Of a stretch of DNA of 34,984 nucleotides, positions 1-10,309 are shown in pieces. The DNA is from Branchiostoma floridae (lineage: Eukaryota; Chordata; Leptocardii; Amphioxiformes; Branchiostomatidae): positions 1,871,955 to 1,906,938 of the forward strand of contig NC_049990.1 in NCBI RefSeq assembly GCF_000003815.2, read 5' to 3'. Within the stretch, counting starts at the first letter, position 1; every line of letters starts with the position of its first letter. Position numbers and translations under genes: made by a program. The notes beneath the pieces are model-generated. The model did no database searches. It saw only the letters and a program-made list of their open reading frames with translations, and was not told where the DNA came from.

Positions 1-69
1 ACAATCTCTGCTTGAAGAGTAGGGTTTATCTTTACCTACTGACTGAAAAAGAATCTTCATTGAAAAGAG

Positions 70-192
70 NNNNNNNNNNNNNNNNNNNNNNNNNNNNNNN
101 NNNNNNNNNNNNNNNNNNNNNNNNNNNNNNNNNNNNNNNNNNNNNNNNNNNNNNNNNNNNNNNNNNNNNNNNNNNNNNNNNNNNNNNNNNNN
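70..192. other. Assembly gap (N run)
   Basis: Run of N. Sequence to its right is intron of the leftmost ZNF gene copy. Bases 1-69 are too short and too diverged for me to place. Confidence 0.99.
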
Positions 193-1084
193 CGGTTTAA
201 TGAGATGAACGTATGCGAAAGGGACCGACATCTATTGTTTACGAGCATAACAATAGGACAAGAACAAAGGAGTACGACTCCTGGCGCTAAACGTCACCCC
301 ACGCTTGTAAAAACAAAGAAATGGTGAAACAAAGAAATGGTGAATCTCTCGAATTATCAGTTTCTTGCCAAATTTGTGGTATCGCTCGGTCAAACGTTAG
401 CGGAATCGGATGCCTTTTCTCGACATGTCGCCAGTGGTCCCACAAAATATCAAAGAAGCCCCTAAATTTGAAAACACTTCCGGTAAAATGGAACACGCCA
501 TGATGAACACCTCAAATTGTGCCGGGAGGTTTCTGTCCCAGGGGCGGACGTAGGGGTTTACAGTATACCGTACATCTTTCAACTTCGCCGTGAATACCAG
601 TAAGACGTTTCTAAACACCAATGAACACTTGAAAATTACCTCCGCACTTGAAAATAAACCTAAACACACTTGCACTTTCACCCATTTTGATGATTACAAT
701 ACAAACAATTCTTAACAGACAGACCCTCGGTAAACCCCTCATGGCCCAATGTTGTTTACGCTATATCTTCTGTCTTCCTCCTCGCTTTCCCCGAGTTGAT
801 TTTGAATAAACATTAATAGAAACTTTCCTGCATTTTAGACGAGGAAATAGCAAAGCTCCAAAGAAACATGTGTATCACTTCCTTCTGCAGGCTATGGTCT
901 GTTTTGCAACACCCACAGAAGACAGAAAAATGGAGTCGAGTTTACGGGACCCAGGGATCACTATCAAAAAACGATACGCTTCAGATTTCTGTCAAATCAA
1001 GGAGGTTAAAGAATCACTCTTTCTTTAACCTCCTTGGTCAAATCTACAGACGTTTTAGGGTCAAAATACAACAAATCGTCTTAC
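193..1084 (-). other. Gene 0: intron 1 (partial)
   Basis: This stretch is homologous to the introns of genes A, B, C, D and F. It shares the landmark blocks 'gggaccgacatctattg', 'tttacgagcataac' and 'ggggtttacagtatacc', and ends on the minus strand at a GTAAG donor next to position 1085. The coding exon of this copy must lie left of the window. No coding potential is seen. A short hairpin insertion sits at 998-1036. Confidence 0.7.
998..1036. repeat. 39-bp hairpin mini-insertion
   Basis: Perfect 16-bp arms (CAAGGAGGTTAAAGAA and its complement) enclose a 7-nt loop. The insertion is flanked on both sides by the direct repeat gtcaaat (991-997 and 1037-1043). Other gene copies have the uninterrupted sequence 'tctgtcaaatctac' here. 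The CA...TG ends and a 7-8 bp target duplication resemble a minimal hAT-type MITE. That class assignment is inference. Confidence 0.7.
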
Positions 1085-1460
1085 CTGAACAAAGTTGAAC
1101 CCTAGTCTTGCACACAAACACCAGCAGGTTGTCTCTAAAACCGCGAAAGTTGTGATTTTTGCTCAGGAAGGACGGGAACTTTTCCGAACCGCTGTCGCTC
1201 TCGACTCTCCGAGTAAACAGGAAGACAGCGTCATGTGACCCGGAAGTAATCTTTTATTTTGGGTCAAACATCATTTCCTTGTCATCCAATAGTTGTCGCG
1301 ACATCTCTCAGTTGAAAGCTGAGGTTGTAGTAATGAGGATATAATTTAGAAGAGCCAATTGTACAAGATAAAATTGAGAAATGATATTACATGTATTACA
1401 GGTTGGCGGTACCGGTATGGTTTAGCCTGCGTTCACGGGCGCCGCCATTTTGGTTCCCAG
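1085..1460 (-). promoter_or_regulatory. Gene 0: non-coding exon 1 and promoter
   Basis: On the minus strand exon 1 ends GTTCAG|GTAAGACG, with the last exon base at 1085. Upstream lie the conserved 'gggaacttttcc' block, an ETS-type CCGGAAGT motif at about 1240-1247, and a YY1-type motif (gccgccattttgg on the plus strand) at 1441-1453. The arrangement recurs at 5083-5465 and 15665-16050, which supports function by conservation between paralogues. The transcription start is not determined. I see no TATA box at a consistent position. Confidence 0.5.
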
Positions 1461-1950
1461 TGGTGTATGATGGGAATGGGTGTTGCAATTTTCCGTGGAA
1501 TGTTATGAGCGTGTCGTTGCGGTCTTGTCGGATATAAAAGGACGGCAGCCACAACTATAAATGTTTGGTCTGTTTAATGGTGGCGTGGCGTTTTAAATCC
1601 CTACTGACTACTGCCGCATACATTACCAGCCGTCAGTAGCGTTGTAGACGCACATGAAAGCTTCCAACCACAGACCGGCTCTGTGATATTGAACATTGGT
1701 GGATAATCTTACAGAGATCGTGTGTATATTAACACTGTTCAGGTGTTGGGGAAATGAAGTGATCAGATAATTGGACCCTAGTGACTTTTAAAGAAACTGC
1801 AGCAGGACTTCCAGTCTTTATATCTGGTGTTCTAGATATCTCGCCTTCTATTAGTTTTAATGGTTGGGGTTATAAGGAAATGTGAATTTCCTATATTCTC
1901 ATGTGGTAACAAATCAAAAGTGAAATAAAAACTAAATGCTTGATTCATTA
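1461..1950. other. Conserved inter-unit spacer
   Basis: Sequence shared with 5466-5950, 17046-17735, 24100-24406 and 30140-30757. Landmarks are 'atgagcgtgtcgttgcgg', 'ccacagaccggctctg' and 'actgcagcaggacttcc'. It has no open frame or RNA gene I can support. It lies between the promoter of gene 0 and the 3' end of gene A. Confidence 0.6.
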
Positions 1951-2915
1951 CTGTTTATTGGAAAGCAACTTTTAACAAAAATGGATCAATACAAAGTATC
2001 ACAATAAACAACAAAGATAGTAACTATTACAGAAAATAAACTTATCTTACAAAATTATAAACACCTCTGTTGGTCTACTGTTCTCCCATCTTACTGTAAG
2101 TCTAAAATCTTTAACGTTAAGGAACATAGCTAGAGATACTATTCCTTGGAGAAAAGGAAAATAACAAGTTCACCACTCTTCTTCTTTAGATATTGACTTA
2201 ATACTGTTCAATAAATGTCAATAAGGGTACAAAAACAATCTTCAATGCTACTTTCTAGTTCTACTTTACAAATCAGTGTTAAATTCTGGCTTAGTTACAA
2301 AGAACTTGTTACATTCTATTTACAAAAAAAATATTTTAAGTTCTAATTGTTAGCAATCCATCAAACACGATGTATTATGTACCTTTAAAGGAATTGCAAA
2401 ACAGCAAAAAATCTCTTTTTCCTTGTAGACATACACACTACTGTATGTGAATATGCAAACAAAGATACTAAAGCGTGCTAGTTCTAGTTGGCTGCTAGTT
2501 TGCTGTGAAACAATTCAAACGAGATCTACATTCCACCATAGAAGTTACGAAACAGGAATGAATCTAAATATAGTACACATGCAACAAAACTGCCATCTTG
2601 GAATCTAAATTCTAGAAAACCAAGGGTTACTGAACTTCTCTATTTACATGGGATGAAAATAAATCCTACAAAAGAAAAGGCTTGCGAATCAAAAACGAGA
2701 ACAGAACTGGCTTTATTGACAAGGTGTCAGTGCATGTAACTTTTCAGGATCAAATGCTGACTAAACTGTCGGATCTGATTCACTTCCCCACCTGCTCGCC
2801 CCATCGGTACACCTGTTTGTCACCCGCGTGTCAGCTCGTGTCTTTTATGAGAACACTGTGACCCAGTTTGTGTCCATAAAAATGACCGACCAGACTGAAA
2901 TGCTTGCTAGACTCC
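1951..2915 (-). other. Gene A: 3' UTR with poly(A) signal
   Basis: On the minus strand this follows the gene A stop. A candidate poly(A) signal (AATAAA, from tttatt at 1954-1959) recurs at the same place in every unit, within AATAAACAG in most of them. The part nearest the gene, about 2780-2915, holds degenerate finger linkers and 'cacctgt...gtgtgag' remnants, i.e. decayed zinc fingers beyond the present stop. The transcript end is inferred. Confidence 0.55.
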
Positions 2916-3857
2916 TCACACTTGCGCAAGTTCTGTTGTGTGAGTTCCCATGTGTTCCTTCAGACTATACAGTCGAGAGAACTGCCTGCTGCAATCCTCA
3001 CATCTATAGAGTTTCTCCCCTGTGTGAGTCCGCATGTGTCTCATCAAAGTACCCAGCCGACTAAACTGCCTTCTGCACTCCTCACATCTGTAAGGTTTCT
3101 CCCCTGTGTGAGTCCTCATGTGAGTTTTCAGATCACCTAGCTGCTTGAACTGCCTGCTGCACTCCTCACATCTGTAAGGTTTCTCACCTGTGTGAATCCT
3201 CATGTGTATTTTCAGAGCACCTAGCTCGCTGAACTGCCTGCTGCACTCCTCACATCTGTAGGGTTTCTCACCCGTGTGAGTCCGCATGTGCTTCTTCAGA
3301 TCACCCAGTTGACTAAACTGACTGCTGCATTCCTCACACTTGTAGGGTTTCTCACCTGTGTGAGTACGCTTGTGAGTTTTTAGATTACCCAGCCGACTAA
3401 ACTGCCTGCTGCACTCCTCACACCTGTAAGGTTTCTCACCTGTGTGAATCCGCATGTGTTTCTTAAGATGACCGAGTTGACTGAACTGCCTGCTGCACTC
3501 CTCACACCTGTAGGGTTTCTCACCTGTATGAGTCCGCATGTGAGCCTTCAGATGGCACAGCTGACTGAACTGTTTGCTACACTCCTCACACCTGTAGGGC
3601 TTTTCCCCTGTATGAGTCCGCATGTGTTTCTTCAGATGACCAAGTTGACTGAACTGCCTGCTGCACTCCTCACACTTGTAGGGTTTCTCACCTGTGTGAG
3701 TCCGCATGTGACTCTTCAGAGCATCCTGCCGACCAAAATGCCTGCTGCACTCCTCACACCTGTAGCGCTTCTCCTCTCTGACAGACCGCACAGACGAATC
3801 CTTTTTCGCCTTTCTCCTGACGTCACCCAAACTCTGGGCACTGCTTGTTGTCGACAT
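2916..3857 (-). CDS. Gene A: C2H2 zinc-finger protein, 10 fingers
   Basis: Predicted nuclear sequence-specific DNA-binding protein of 313 residues. A short basic N-terminus ([13 protein letters not shown] then Lys/Arg-rich) precedes ten tandem C2H2 fingers of 28 residues from about residue 33 to 309, joined by TGEKPY linkers. All Cys2His2 ligands are present. Helix contact residues (-1,2,3,6) read RDAS, QGHK, QCHA, QGHK, RGNT, QGDK, EGAI, QGDT, RGTR and RYSE. The start is the ATG at 3855-3857. It lies 22 nt inside an exon whose acceptor (TCTACAG|AAG) leaves the first exon base at 3879. The frame continued into exon 1 meets a TAG at 5100-5102, so no earlier start is available. No KRAB, SCAN, BTB or ZAD domain is seen, and the target DNA is unknown. 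This is the most complete gene of the cluster. Confidence 0.9.
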   Translation of the reverse strand: MSTTSSAQSLGDVRRKAKKDSSVRSVREEKRYRCEECSRHFGRQDALKSHMRTHTGEKPYKCEECSRQFSQLGHLKKHMRTHTGEKPYRCEECSKQFSQLCHLKAHMRTHTGEKPYRCEECSRQFSQLGHLKKHMRIHTGEKPYRCEECSRQFSRLGNLKTHKRTHTGEKPYKCEECSSQFSQLGDLKKHMRTHTGEKPYRCEECSRQFSELGALKIHMRIHTGEKPYRCEECSRQFKQLGDLKTHMRTHTGEKPYRCEECRRQFSRLGTLMRHMRTHTGEKLYRCEDCSRQFSRLYSLKEHMGTHTTELAQV

Positions 3858-3879
3858 CCTCCTAGATCTAGTGCAACTT

Positions 3880-5082
3880 CTGTAGAGACAATGTGGACGA
3901 TCAAGTTAGAAATGTTTCATCCATAGCTATTTTAGTACATGGATTTGGTCCGCATTGCATGAAATTGTCAATGAGGGGCAAATAAGTGGTGAAAGTGAGG
4001 TTTATTTGTGACATATGAACAAAGTTTTCATGAAAAAAAATAATACTAGTACTAGTAGGATTCTGCAGAAATGCACACAGAAATTACAGGGCAGATTCTC
4101 TTTATAGCAGCAAACTACAAGCTCAAATGCGCTGGCGAGAACCTGGTCTGCAGTCCGACCCTTTGGATTTTGCGGTCTTCCTTCGATTTTGTCATGAAAA
4201 ACGGGTTTCTAATGAGATAAACGTGTGGGAAAAGGGACCGACATCTATTTTTTACGAGCATAACAGTATGACAAAAACAAAGGAGTATGACATTTGACAC
4301 CATACCGGCATACGCCACTGAAAACTCATAGCTACAATAGTTAGAAACAAAACAAAAAGGGTGATCTCTCAAATTCTTACCGATTTCCCAGCAAAATATG
4401 TGGCGTCAGTCGGTCAATCTTCACCGAAATGAGTTTTTTTTGCTTATCAAACTGTCTTCGGAAAAAATAAAGAGAAAACCTTGAATTTGAAACTCTAAAT
4501 TTGAAAACACGTCTGTGGGGCAGTTATTGAACCTCCCCGTAAAGTAAAAAACATGTAATGATGAACACCAGATGTCAGAATCGCGGGGAAATCGACCCAA
4601 GGGCGAATGGAAAGGTTTACAGTATACCGTACATACAACAACTGCGTCCTTCATTTCAGCAAGACGTTTCTGCACACCAATGAACACTACAAAAGTGCCT
4701 CTGTAATTATCAATACACATTAGCAAACCTACAGTTCCACTCGTTTTCACGATTACAACGCTTTAAATTCATAAAAGAAAGACCCCTCTGTAAACCCCTC
4801 AAGGGCCCAAAGATTTGTTTACGTTATCTTCAGCCTTCCTCCTCGCTTCTTCTGTATGAACCGAATAAACAGTGTGGCAGAAAGTTTTCTTTATTTTAGA
4901 TGAGGAAACAGTAAAGCTACAAAGGAACATATTTATCGATGACTAGCTATGGTCTATCTTTCAACACGCACAGAAGGCAGAAAAATGGAGCTGACTTACC
5001 AGTTGAGGGGGTAACACGACACGCTTCAGTATTCTGTCGAATCTAGAAATTTTAGGGTCAAAAATACCACAGATCACCTTAC
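3880..5082 (-). other. Gene A: intron 1
   Basis: 1,203-bp intron with GT at the donor (CAG|GTAAGG at 5083/5082) and AG at the acceptor (3880). It is shared with the other units. It contains an inverted pair of 'ggggtttac' (about 4610-4622) and 'gtaaacccctc' (about 4790-4800) blocks, present in all copies, possibly an old MITE. No coding sequence is seen. Confidence 0.7.
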
Positions 5083-5465
5083 CTGGACAGACTTGAACCC
5101 TAGTATTGCACACAAACACCAGTAGATTGTCTCTAATGCCGCGAAAGTTGTGGTCTTTGCTTCGGAAGGACGGGAACTTTTCCAAACCGCTATCGCTCTC
5201 GACTCTCCGAGTAAACAGGAAGACAGCGTTAAGTGACCCGGAAGTAATCTATTGTTCTGGGTCAAACCCTATCTCCTGGTTACCCAACAGTTGTCGCGAC
5301 ATCTCTCAGTTGAAAGCTGAGCTTGTAGGAATGAGGATATAATTTAGAAGAGCCAATGGACAAGCGAAATGATATTACATGTATAAAAGGTTTGCGATAT
5401 GGTTTAGCCGGCGTCCACGGGCGCCGCCATTTTGATTCCCAGTGGTGTATGATGGGAATGGGTGT
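5083..5465 (-). promoter_or_regulatory. Gene A: non-coding exon 1 and promoter
   Basis: Exon 1 ends CTGTCCAG|GTAAGG on the minus strand (last base 5083). An in-frame TAG at 5100-5102 shows that it is untranslated with respect to the zinc-finger frame. Upstream are the conserved 'gggaacttttcc' block near 5172-5183, an ETS-type CCGGAAGT at 5238-5245, and a YY1-type motif at 5423-5433 followed by the conserved 'ggtgtatgatgggaatggg'. Promoter activity is inferred from position and conservation. Confidence 0.5.
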
Positions 5466-5950
5466 TGCAATTTCGATTTGTTAATATTAACGTAGAATGT
5501 TATGAGCGTGTCGTTGCGGTCTGTTGGATGTACAGGGACGGCAGCCACAACGATAAATGTTTGGTCTGTTTCATAATGTCATGGCGTTTTTTTTAAATCC
5601 CTACTGACTACTGTCCGCATACATTTCCAACCGTCAGCAGCGTTATAGACGCACATTAAAGCTTCTAGCCACAGACCGGCTCTGTGATATTGAGCATTGG
5701 AGGATAACCCTACAGAGATGGTGTGTCTTTATTTAACACTGGTATGGTGTTAGGAAAATGAAATGATTAGATAATCGGTCCCTAGTGACATTCAAAGTTA
5801 CTGCAGCAGGACTTACCGTCTTGGTATCTCGTGTACTATATATCCCGTTTTCTATGCTTGGGATGATAAGTAAATGAGAATCTCCGACGTTTCTTATGTG
5901 CGAACAAATTCAATGTGAAAGAAAAAAAACTACATGCATGGTTCTAACTG
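5466..5950. other. Conserved inter-unit spacer
   Basis: Paralogous to 1461-1950, with the same order of landmark blocks. No gene is seen. Confidence 0.6.
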
Positions 5951-7051
5951 TTTATTTGAAAGAACTTTTTAACAAAATGGATGAATAGAAACTATTACAG
6001 TTAATAACCAAGATAGATATTAAAAAGTAAAGTCATCTTACACTACAAGAGTATTAACACCTCTTTAGGTCTCCTATCTAACTGCAAGTCTAAAATCTAT
6101 AACGTTACGGAACATAGCTAGAGATACTATTCCTAGGAGAAAGGGAAAATAACAAGTTCACTACTCTTCATCTTTAGACAATGACTTAGTACTGTTCATT
6201 AAACGTCGATGAAGGTACAAAAACAATCTTCAATGTTAAGTTCTAGTTCTACTTTGCAATTCAGTGTTAGTTTCTAGCTTAGGTATAAAATAAATGTTAC
6301 GTTCTATCTATAAAAGGGATGTTACTTCATTAGCAAACCATCAAAAACGATCTACTATGTACCTTTAAAGGAATTGCAAAACAGCCAACAAAATTCTACT
6401 TTTTCCTGCCTTGTAGACATATCTTTCTACTGCTCTACAGATATACCAAAACGTGCTGGTTCTAGTTAACTCCTAGTTTACTACAAAACAATTCAAACAA
6501 GATCTACAATATAATAGTAGGCTTCTAGTTTGCTACGAAACAGTTATAACAAGGTGTGCAATATTCCATAGAAGTTACGAAAAAGGAAATGAACTGAAAC
6601 ATGATACACAGTCAACAAAACTGCCATCTTGGAAACTCGAGAAAACCAAAGGCGACTGAACTTTACTATTTACATAGGATCAAAATGAACACCATAATAG
6701 AAAAGGCTGGCGGCTAGAAACATGGAATGAACTGGCTTTATCTGATTCATTTCCAAAACTGCTGGCTTCATCAGTACTCCTCACACCTGTTTTTAACCTG
6801 TGTGAGTAAGCTTGTGTCTCTTTAGAGAACCTAGCTGAATAAACTGCCTGTTACACTCCTCACACCTGCTTCTAACCTGTGTGAGCAAGCTGGTGCCCAT
6901 TAAGACGAACTGACTGAAATGCTTGTTGAACTTCTCACACTTCTACAAGTTCCGTTGTGTGAGTTTCCATGTGTGCCTTCAGACTATACAGCTAACTGAA
7001 CTGCCTGCTGCACTCCTCACACCTGTAGGGTTTCTCACCCGTGTGAGTCCG
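5951..7051 (-). other. Gene B: 3' UTR with relic fingers and poly(A) signal
   Basis: A candidate AATAAA lies at 5951-5956 (minus strand). About 6470-6560 holds an imperfect tandem duplication of a 'cttctagtttgctacgaaac' block, which also occurs twice in gene C but once in genes A and D. From about 6775 to 7051 at least three decayed fingers are recognisable on the minus strand. One of them is nearly intact but carries TAG at its helix start (CAG TTC AGT TAG). These show that the array was once longer. Confidence 0.6.
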
Positions 7052-7858
7052 CTACAGCTGACTGAACTGCCTGCTGCACTCCTCACACTTGTAGGATTTC
7101 TCACCTGTGTGAGTCCGCATGTGAGTCTTCAGTTGACCCAGCTGACTGAACCGCCTGCTGCACTCCTCACACCTGTAGGGTTTCTCACCTGTGTGAGTCC
7201 GCATGTGAGTCTTCAGTTGACCCATCTGACTGAACTGCCTACTGCACTCCTCACACCTGTAGGGTTTCTCACCCGTGTGAGTCCGCATGTGAGTCTTCAG
7301 CTGACCCAGCTGACTGAACTGCTTGCTGCACTCCTCACACTTGTAGGGCTTCTCGCCAGTATGAGTCCGCATGTGAGTCTTCAAATGACTCAGCACACTG
7401 AACTGCCTGCTGCACTCCTCACACTTGTAGGGTTTCTCCCCTGTGTGAGTCCGCATGTGTCTTTTGAGCTCACCCAGCTGACTGAACTGTCTACTACACT
7501 CCTCACACTTGTAGGGTTTCTCACCTGTGTGAGTCCGCATGTGAACCTTCAGATTACAAAGCTGACTGAACTGCTTGCTGCACTCCTCACATTTGTAAGG
7601 TGTCTGACCTGTGTGAGTCCGCATGTGAGTCTTCAGATGACTCAGTCTATTGAACTGCTTGTTGCACTCCTCACACCTGTAGGGTTTCTCACCTGTGTGA
7701 GTGCGAATGTGTTCCTTTAGATTACTCATCTGGCTGAAATGCTTGCCGCACTCCTCACACCTGTAGCGTTTCTCCTCTCTAACAGATCGCGCAGAAGAAT
7801 CCCTTTTCACCTTTCTCCTGACGTCACCCAAACTCTGTGCGCTGCTTGTTGTTGACAT
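7052..7858 (-). CDS. Gene B: C2H2 zinc-finger protein, 8 fingers and a broken ninth
   Basis: Predicted nuclear DNA-binding protein of 268 residues with the same N-terminus as gene A and eight complete C2H2 fingers. The ninth stops at its helix start. There the sequence CAG CTG TAG CGG lacks the seven codons that normally join the helix to the next Arg-Thr-His, so a small deletion removed the helix and left an in-frame TAG at 7052-7054. Contact residues (-1,2,3,6) are QSNE, RSHT, QCNV, QGER, VSHT, QGQT, QGQT and QGQT. The three identical fingers at the end suggest recent finger duplication. The ATG at 7856-7858 lies 22 nt inside the exon, whose acceptor is GCTACAG|AAG (first exon base 7880). 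The protein is probably still functional, but its C-terminus has decayed. Confidence 0.85.
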   Translation of the reverse strand: MSTTSSAQSLGDVRRKVKRDSSARSVREEKRYRCEECGKHFSQMSNLKEHIRTHTGEKPYRCEECNKQFNRLSHLKTHMRTHTGQTPYKCEECSKQFSQLCNLKVHMRTHTGEKPYKCEECSRQFSQLGELKRHMRTHTGEKPYKCEECSRQFSVLSHLKTHMRTHTGEKPYKCEECSKQFSQLGQLKTHMRTHTGEKPYRCEECSRQFSQMGQLKTHMRTHTGEKPYRCEECSRRFSQLGQLKTHMRTHTGEKSYKCEECSRQFSQL

Positions 7859-7880
7859 CCTTCTGGATCTTGTGCAACTT

Positions 7881-9075
7881 CTGTAGCGACAATATGGACG
7901 ATCAAGTTAGAATTGTTTCACCCATAGCTATGTTAGTAGATGTATTTGGTCTGCATTGTATGAATTTGTCAATGAGGGGCAAATAAGCGGTGAAAGTGCG
8001 GTTTATTTATGCCACATGAACAAAGTTTTAATGAAAAAAAGGAACGAATGCTAGTACTAGTAGGATTCTGCTGAAATGCACACAGAAATCACAGGTCAGA
8101 TTCCCTTTATAATAATAGCAGCAAACTACAAGCTCAAATGCGCTGGCGAGAACCTGGTCTGCAGTCCGACCCTTTGGATTTCATTGTCTTCCTTCGATTG
8201 TGTCATAGAAAAATGAGGTTTTAATGAGGGGTACGTAAGCGAACGTAATCGAAAAGAACCGACATATATTGTTTACGAACATAACAATATTCAATAGGAC
8301 AAAAACAAAGGAGTGCGATTCTTGACGCTAGAGGCCACCCCACGCTTGTAGCTACAGTGAATCTCTTTAATAAATCTTATCAGTTTCCCAGTAAAATGTG
8401 TGGAATCAAACTTTAGCGAAAACTGATGTATTTGCTCCACGTTGTTCCCGAATGTGCAAAGAGAAAACGCTAAATTTCAAACCATGTCCAAGCATAAATG
8501 GTTACTGAACCTCCCCGTAAAATAAGGAACACGCCATGATGAACACCAGATGTTAGGACGGGCGGATTGAGGGGTTTACAATAAACCGTATATATTTTAA
8601 CTGCGCCCAGCAAACCAGCAACACGACTCTTTTTACCAATAAACAGTACCCAATTGACTCTGCAGCTGTAAATACACCTAAACACATCTGCATTTTCACT
8701 CGTTAATAACCCTGTAAATCCATCAACGATTGTAACCCTATAAATTCGTTTTAAAAAAAATCTATAAATTCCTCTGCCCCAAAATTTGTTTACGTTATCT
8801 CCTGTATCCCTCCTCGCTTCCCCGTGTGAATTTTGAATAAACTTTGATAGAAACTTTCCGCCATTTTAGGCAATGAAACAACAAAGCTACAAACGAACAT
8901 GTGTATCGAAGACTATGGTTATTTTACAACACCCACAGAAGACCCAAAAAATGGAGTTGAGTTACCAGTAGTCGGGACTAAAAACCCCACTAAAATCAAG
9001 ACGTCGACACGCTTGTTTTTTGTCAAATCTACTAGTAGAGAAGCTTTAGGGTAAAAATACAACAGATCGTCTTAC
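7881..9075 (-). other. Gene B: intron 1
   Basis: 1,195-bp intron homologous to that of gene A, bounded by a GTAAG donor and a CTACAG acceptor. No coding sequence is seen. Confidence 0.7.
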
Positions 9076-9255
9076 CTGTACAAAGTTGAACACTAGCCTT
9101 GCACACAAACACCAGTAGGTTGTCTCCAAAGCCGCTTATTTTGTGATTTTAGTTTCGGAAGGTCGGGAACTTTTCCAAACCGTTGTCTGCCTCGATTTTC
9201 CGAATAAACAGGAAGATGGTAGTATGTGACCCGGAAGTATTCCTTTGGTCAAACA
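9076..9255 (-). promoter_or_regulatory. Gene B: exon 1 and truncated promoter
   Basis: Exon 1 ends TACAG|GTAAG (last base 9076). The block through the ETS-type CCGGAAGT at about 9230-9238 is kept. Homology to the other promoters breaks off near 9255, so the YY1-type block and the standard spacer are missing and are replaced by 9256-10704. Expression of gene B may therefore differ from that of genes A and C. Confidence 0.45.
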
Positions 9256-9442
9256 GGTCTTTTATACTCTAACTATGCATGAAGACAATTTCAGCTGTCC
9301 AATAGGAAACGTTGTAAGACAATTCAGGCTGAAGACAATTTGGATTCCAAAGAAAACAAAGGTAAGGCAAAGTCAAGCTGAAGACAATTTGGATTTCAAA
9401 GGATAGCAAGGCTAGGACACAGTTAATGCAAATGAGCCAATT

Positions 9443-9474
9443 AGCTCCTGTTGTTTTAGTTGCAGGAGCTAAAA
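9443..9474 (+). repeat. Left arm of 32-bp inverted repeat
   Basis: This 32-bp segment begins agctcctgttg and ends caggagctaaaa. Its exact reverse complement lies at 10667-10698, so the pair bounds a 1,256-bp segment. Each arm also contains its own small palindrome (agctcctg / caggagct). Confidence 0.75.
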
Positions 9475-9817
9475 GTTTTGTTGCGTGTGTGTGTGTGTGG
9501 GGGGGGGGGGGGATTTCTAGCGAGGACACGCCTTTAAGTCGATCCGTTCACATGCAAGGTACCCAATTACCACTGATCTAGTGGCACGCGAAGGACAGGG
9601 ATTAATAGTTTACACCTATATTGTCCGTTGATTAACGATTTTTCGTCGAACTTCCTTTTAATAGTTTGCTAGTTATTTTGAATCGAACGTTATATTTCAT
9701 ACTGCAGTAAAGCCGCATTCTTAACTTGAAAGTTACAACTAACTGTGTACCATGATTCCTTTACGTTCAATTTTCGAAATACAAAACGTTACAAGGTACG
9801 TATGAAGACTGTATATT

Positions 9818-10065
9818 TTTCTATTTTGCTTTTTGTACAGACTGGGACAATGTGGCACTGCACTCAAGTTTTGTAACTTATATTAACAGTGCCACATACA
9901 CGGTACAGACAGAAGGTACCCATTTTTTTTTCCTGGGTGAAGTGAGGAAGGTCGTGTAAAGTGCCTTTCCCAAGGGCACAACGTCGGGCGGGGCACGGTG
10001 GGGATCGAACTCAGGACCTCTAGGTTCCGAGCCGAACGCTCTACCAGTTACGCCACGCCCGACGC
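9818..10065 (-). mobile_element. tRNA-derived SINE
   Basis: About 248 bp on the minus strand, flanked by an exact 11-bp target-site duplication gactgtatatt (9807-9817 and 10066-10076). The tRNA-like head has an A box (complement of 10042-10055) and a B box AGTTCGATCCC (complement of 10001-10011). It is followed by a body containing 'ccttgggaaaggcacttta', shared with the SINE at 16182-16600. The tail continues to 9818. The head does not fold as an intact tRNA gene in context, so I call it a SINE. Confidence 0.85.
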
Positions 10066-10309
10066 GACTGTATATTGTGCCCATTTAGCTAGGATTGACA
10101 ACAAGGTCTCTCTTTCATTTGTTTCCTTTTCACAGACGAGTTGCGAATACATGCTTGTAAACCACACCGCCAGATCTGTAATTTTTCACCAATAAACTTA
10201 CTACCAGCATCACTTCAATATATTTCAATGAATGCACAGAAATAGATACTGTAAATGCAGAAATGTTCGCGGTGGATTAATGTTCGCGGTTTTCGCGGTG
10301 ACCACTTCA

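Noticed and set aside
543-742. Inverted 'ggggtttac ... gtaaacccc' blocks in every intron as a MITE
   Set aside because: The arms are short and no target duplication is visible. With every copy occupied there is no empty site to compare, so I cannot support it as an insertion.
5074-5265. Coding potential in exon 1 (two overlapping frames)
   Set aside because: They start at TTG rather than ATG, and the frame that would join the finger exon contains TAG at 5100-5102. Exon 1 is better explained as 5' UTR.
6923-7720. Long plus-strand open frame opposite the gene B fingers (similar ones opposite genes A, C, D, E and F)
   Set aside because: It is the antisense of 84-bp finger repeats. The period is a multiple of three, so the opposite frame stays open and yields repetitive [15 protein letters not shown]-type peptides without any family signature.
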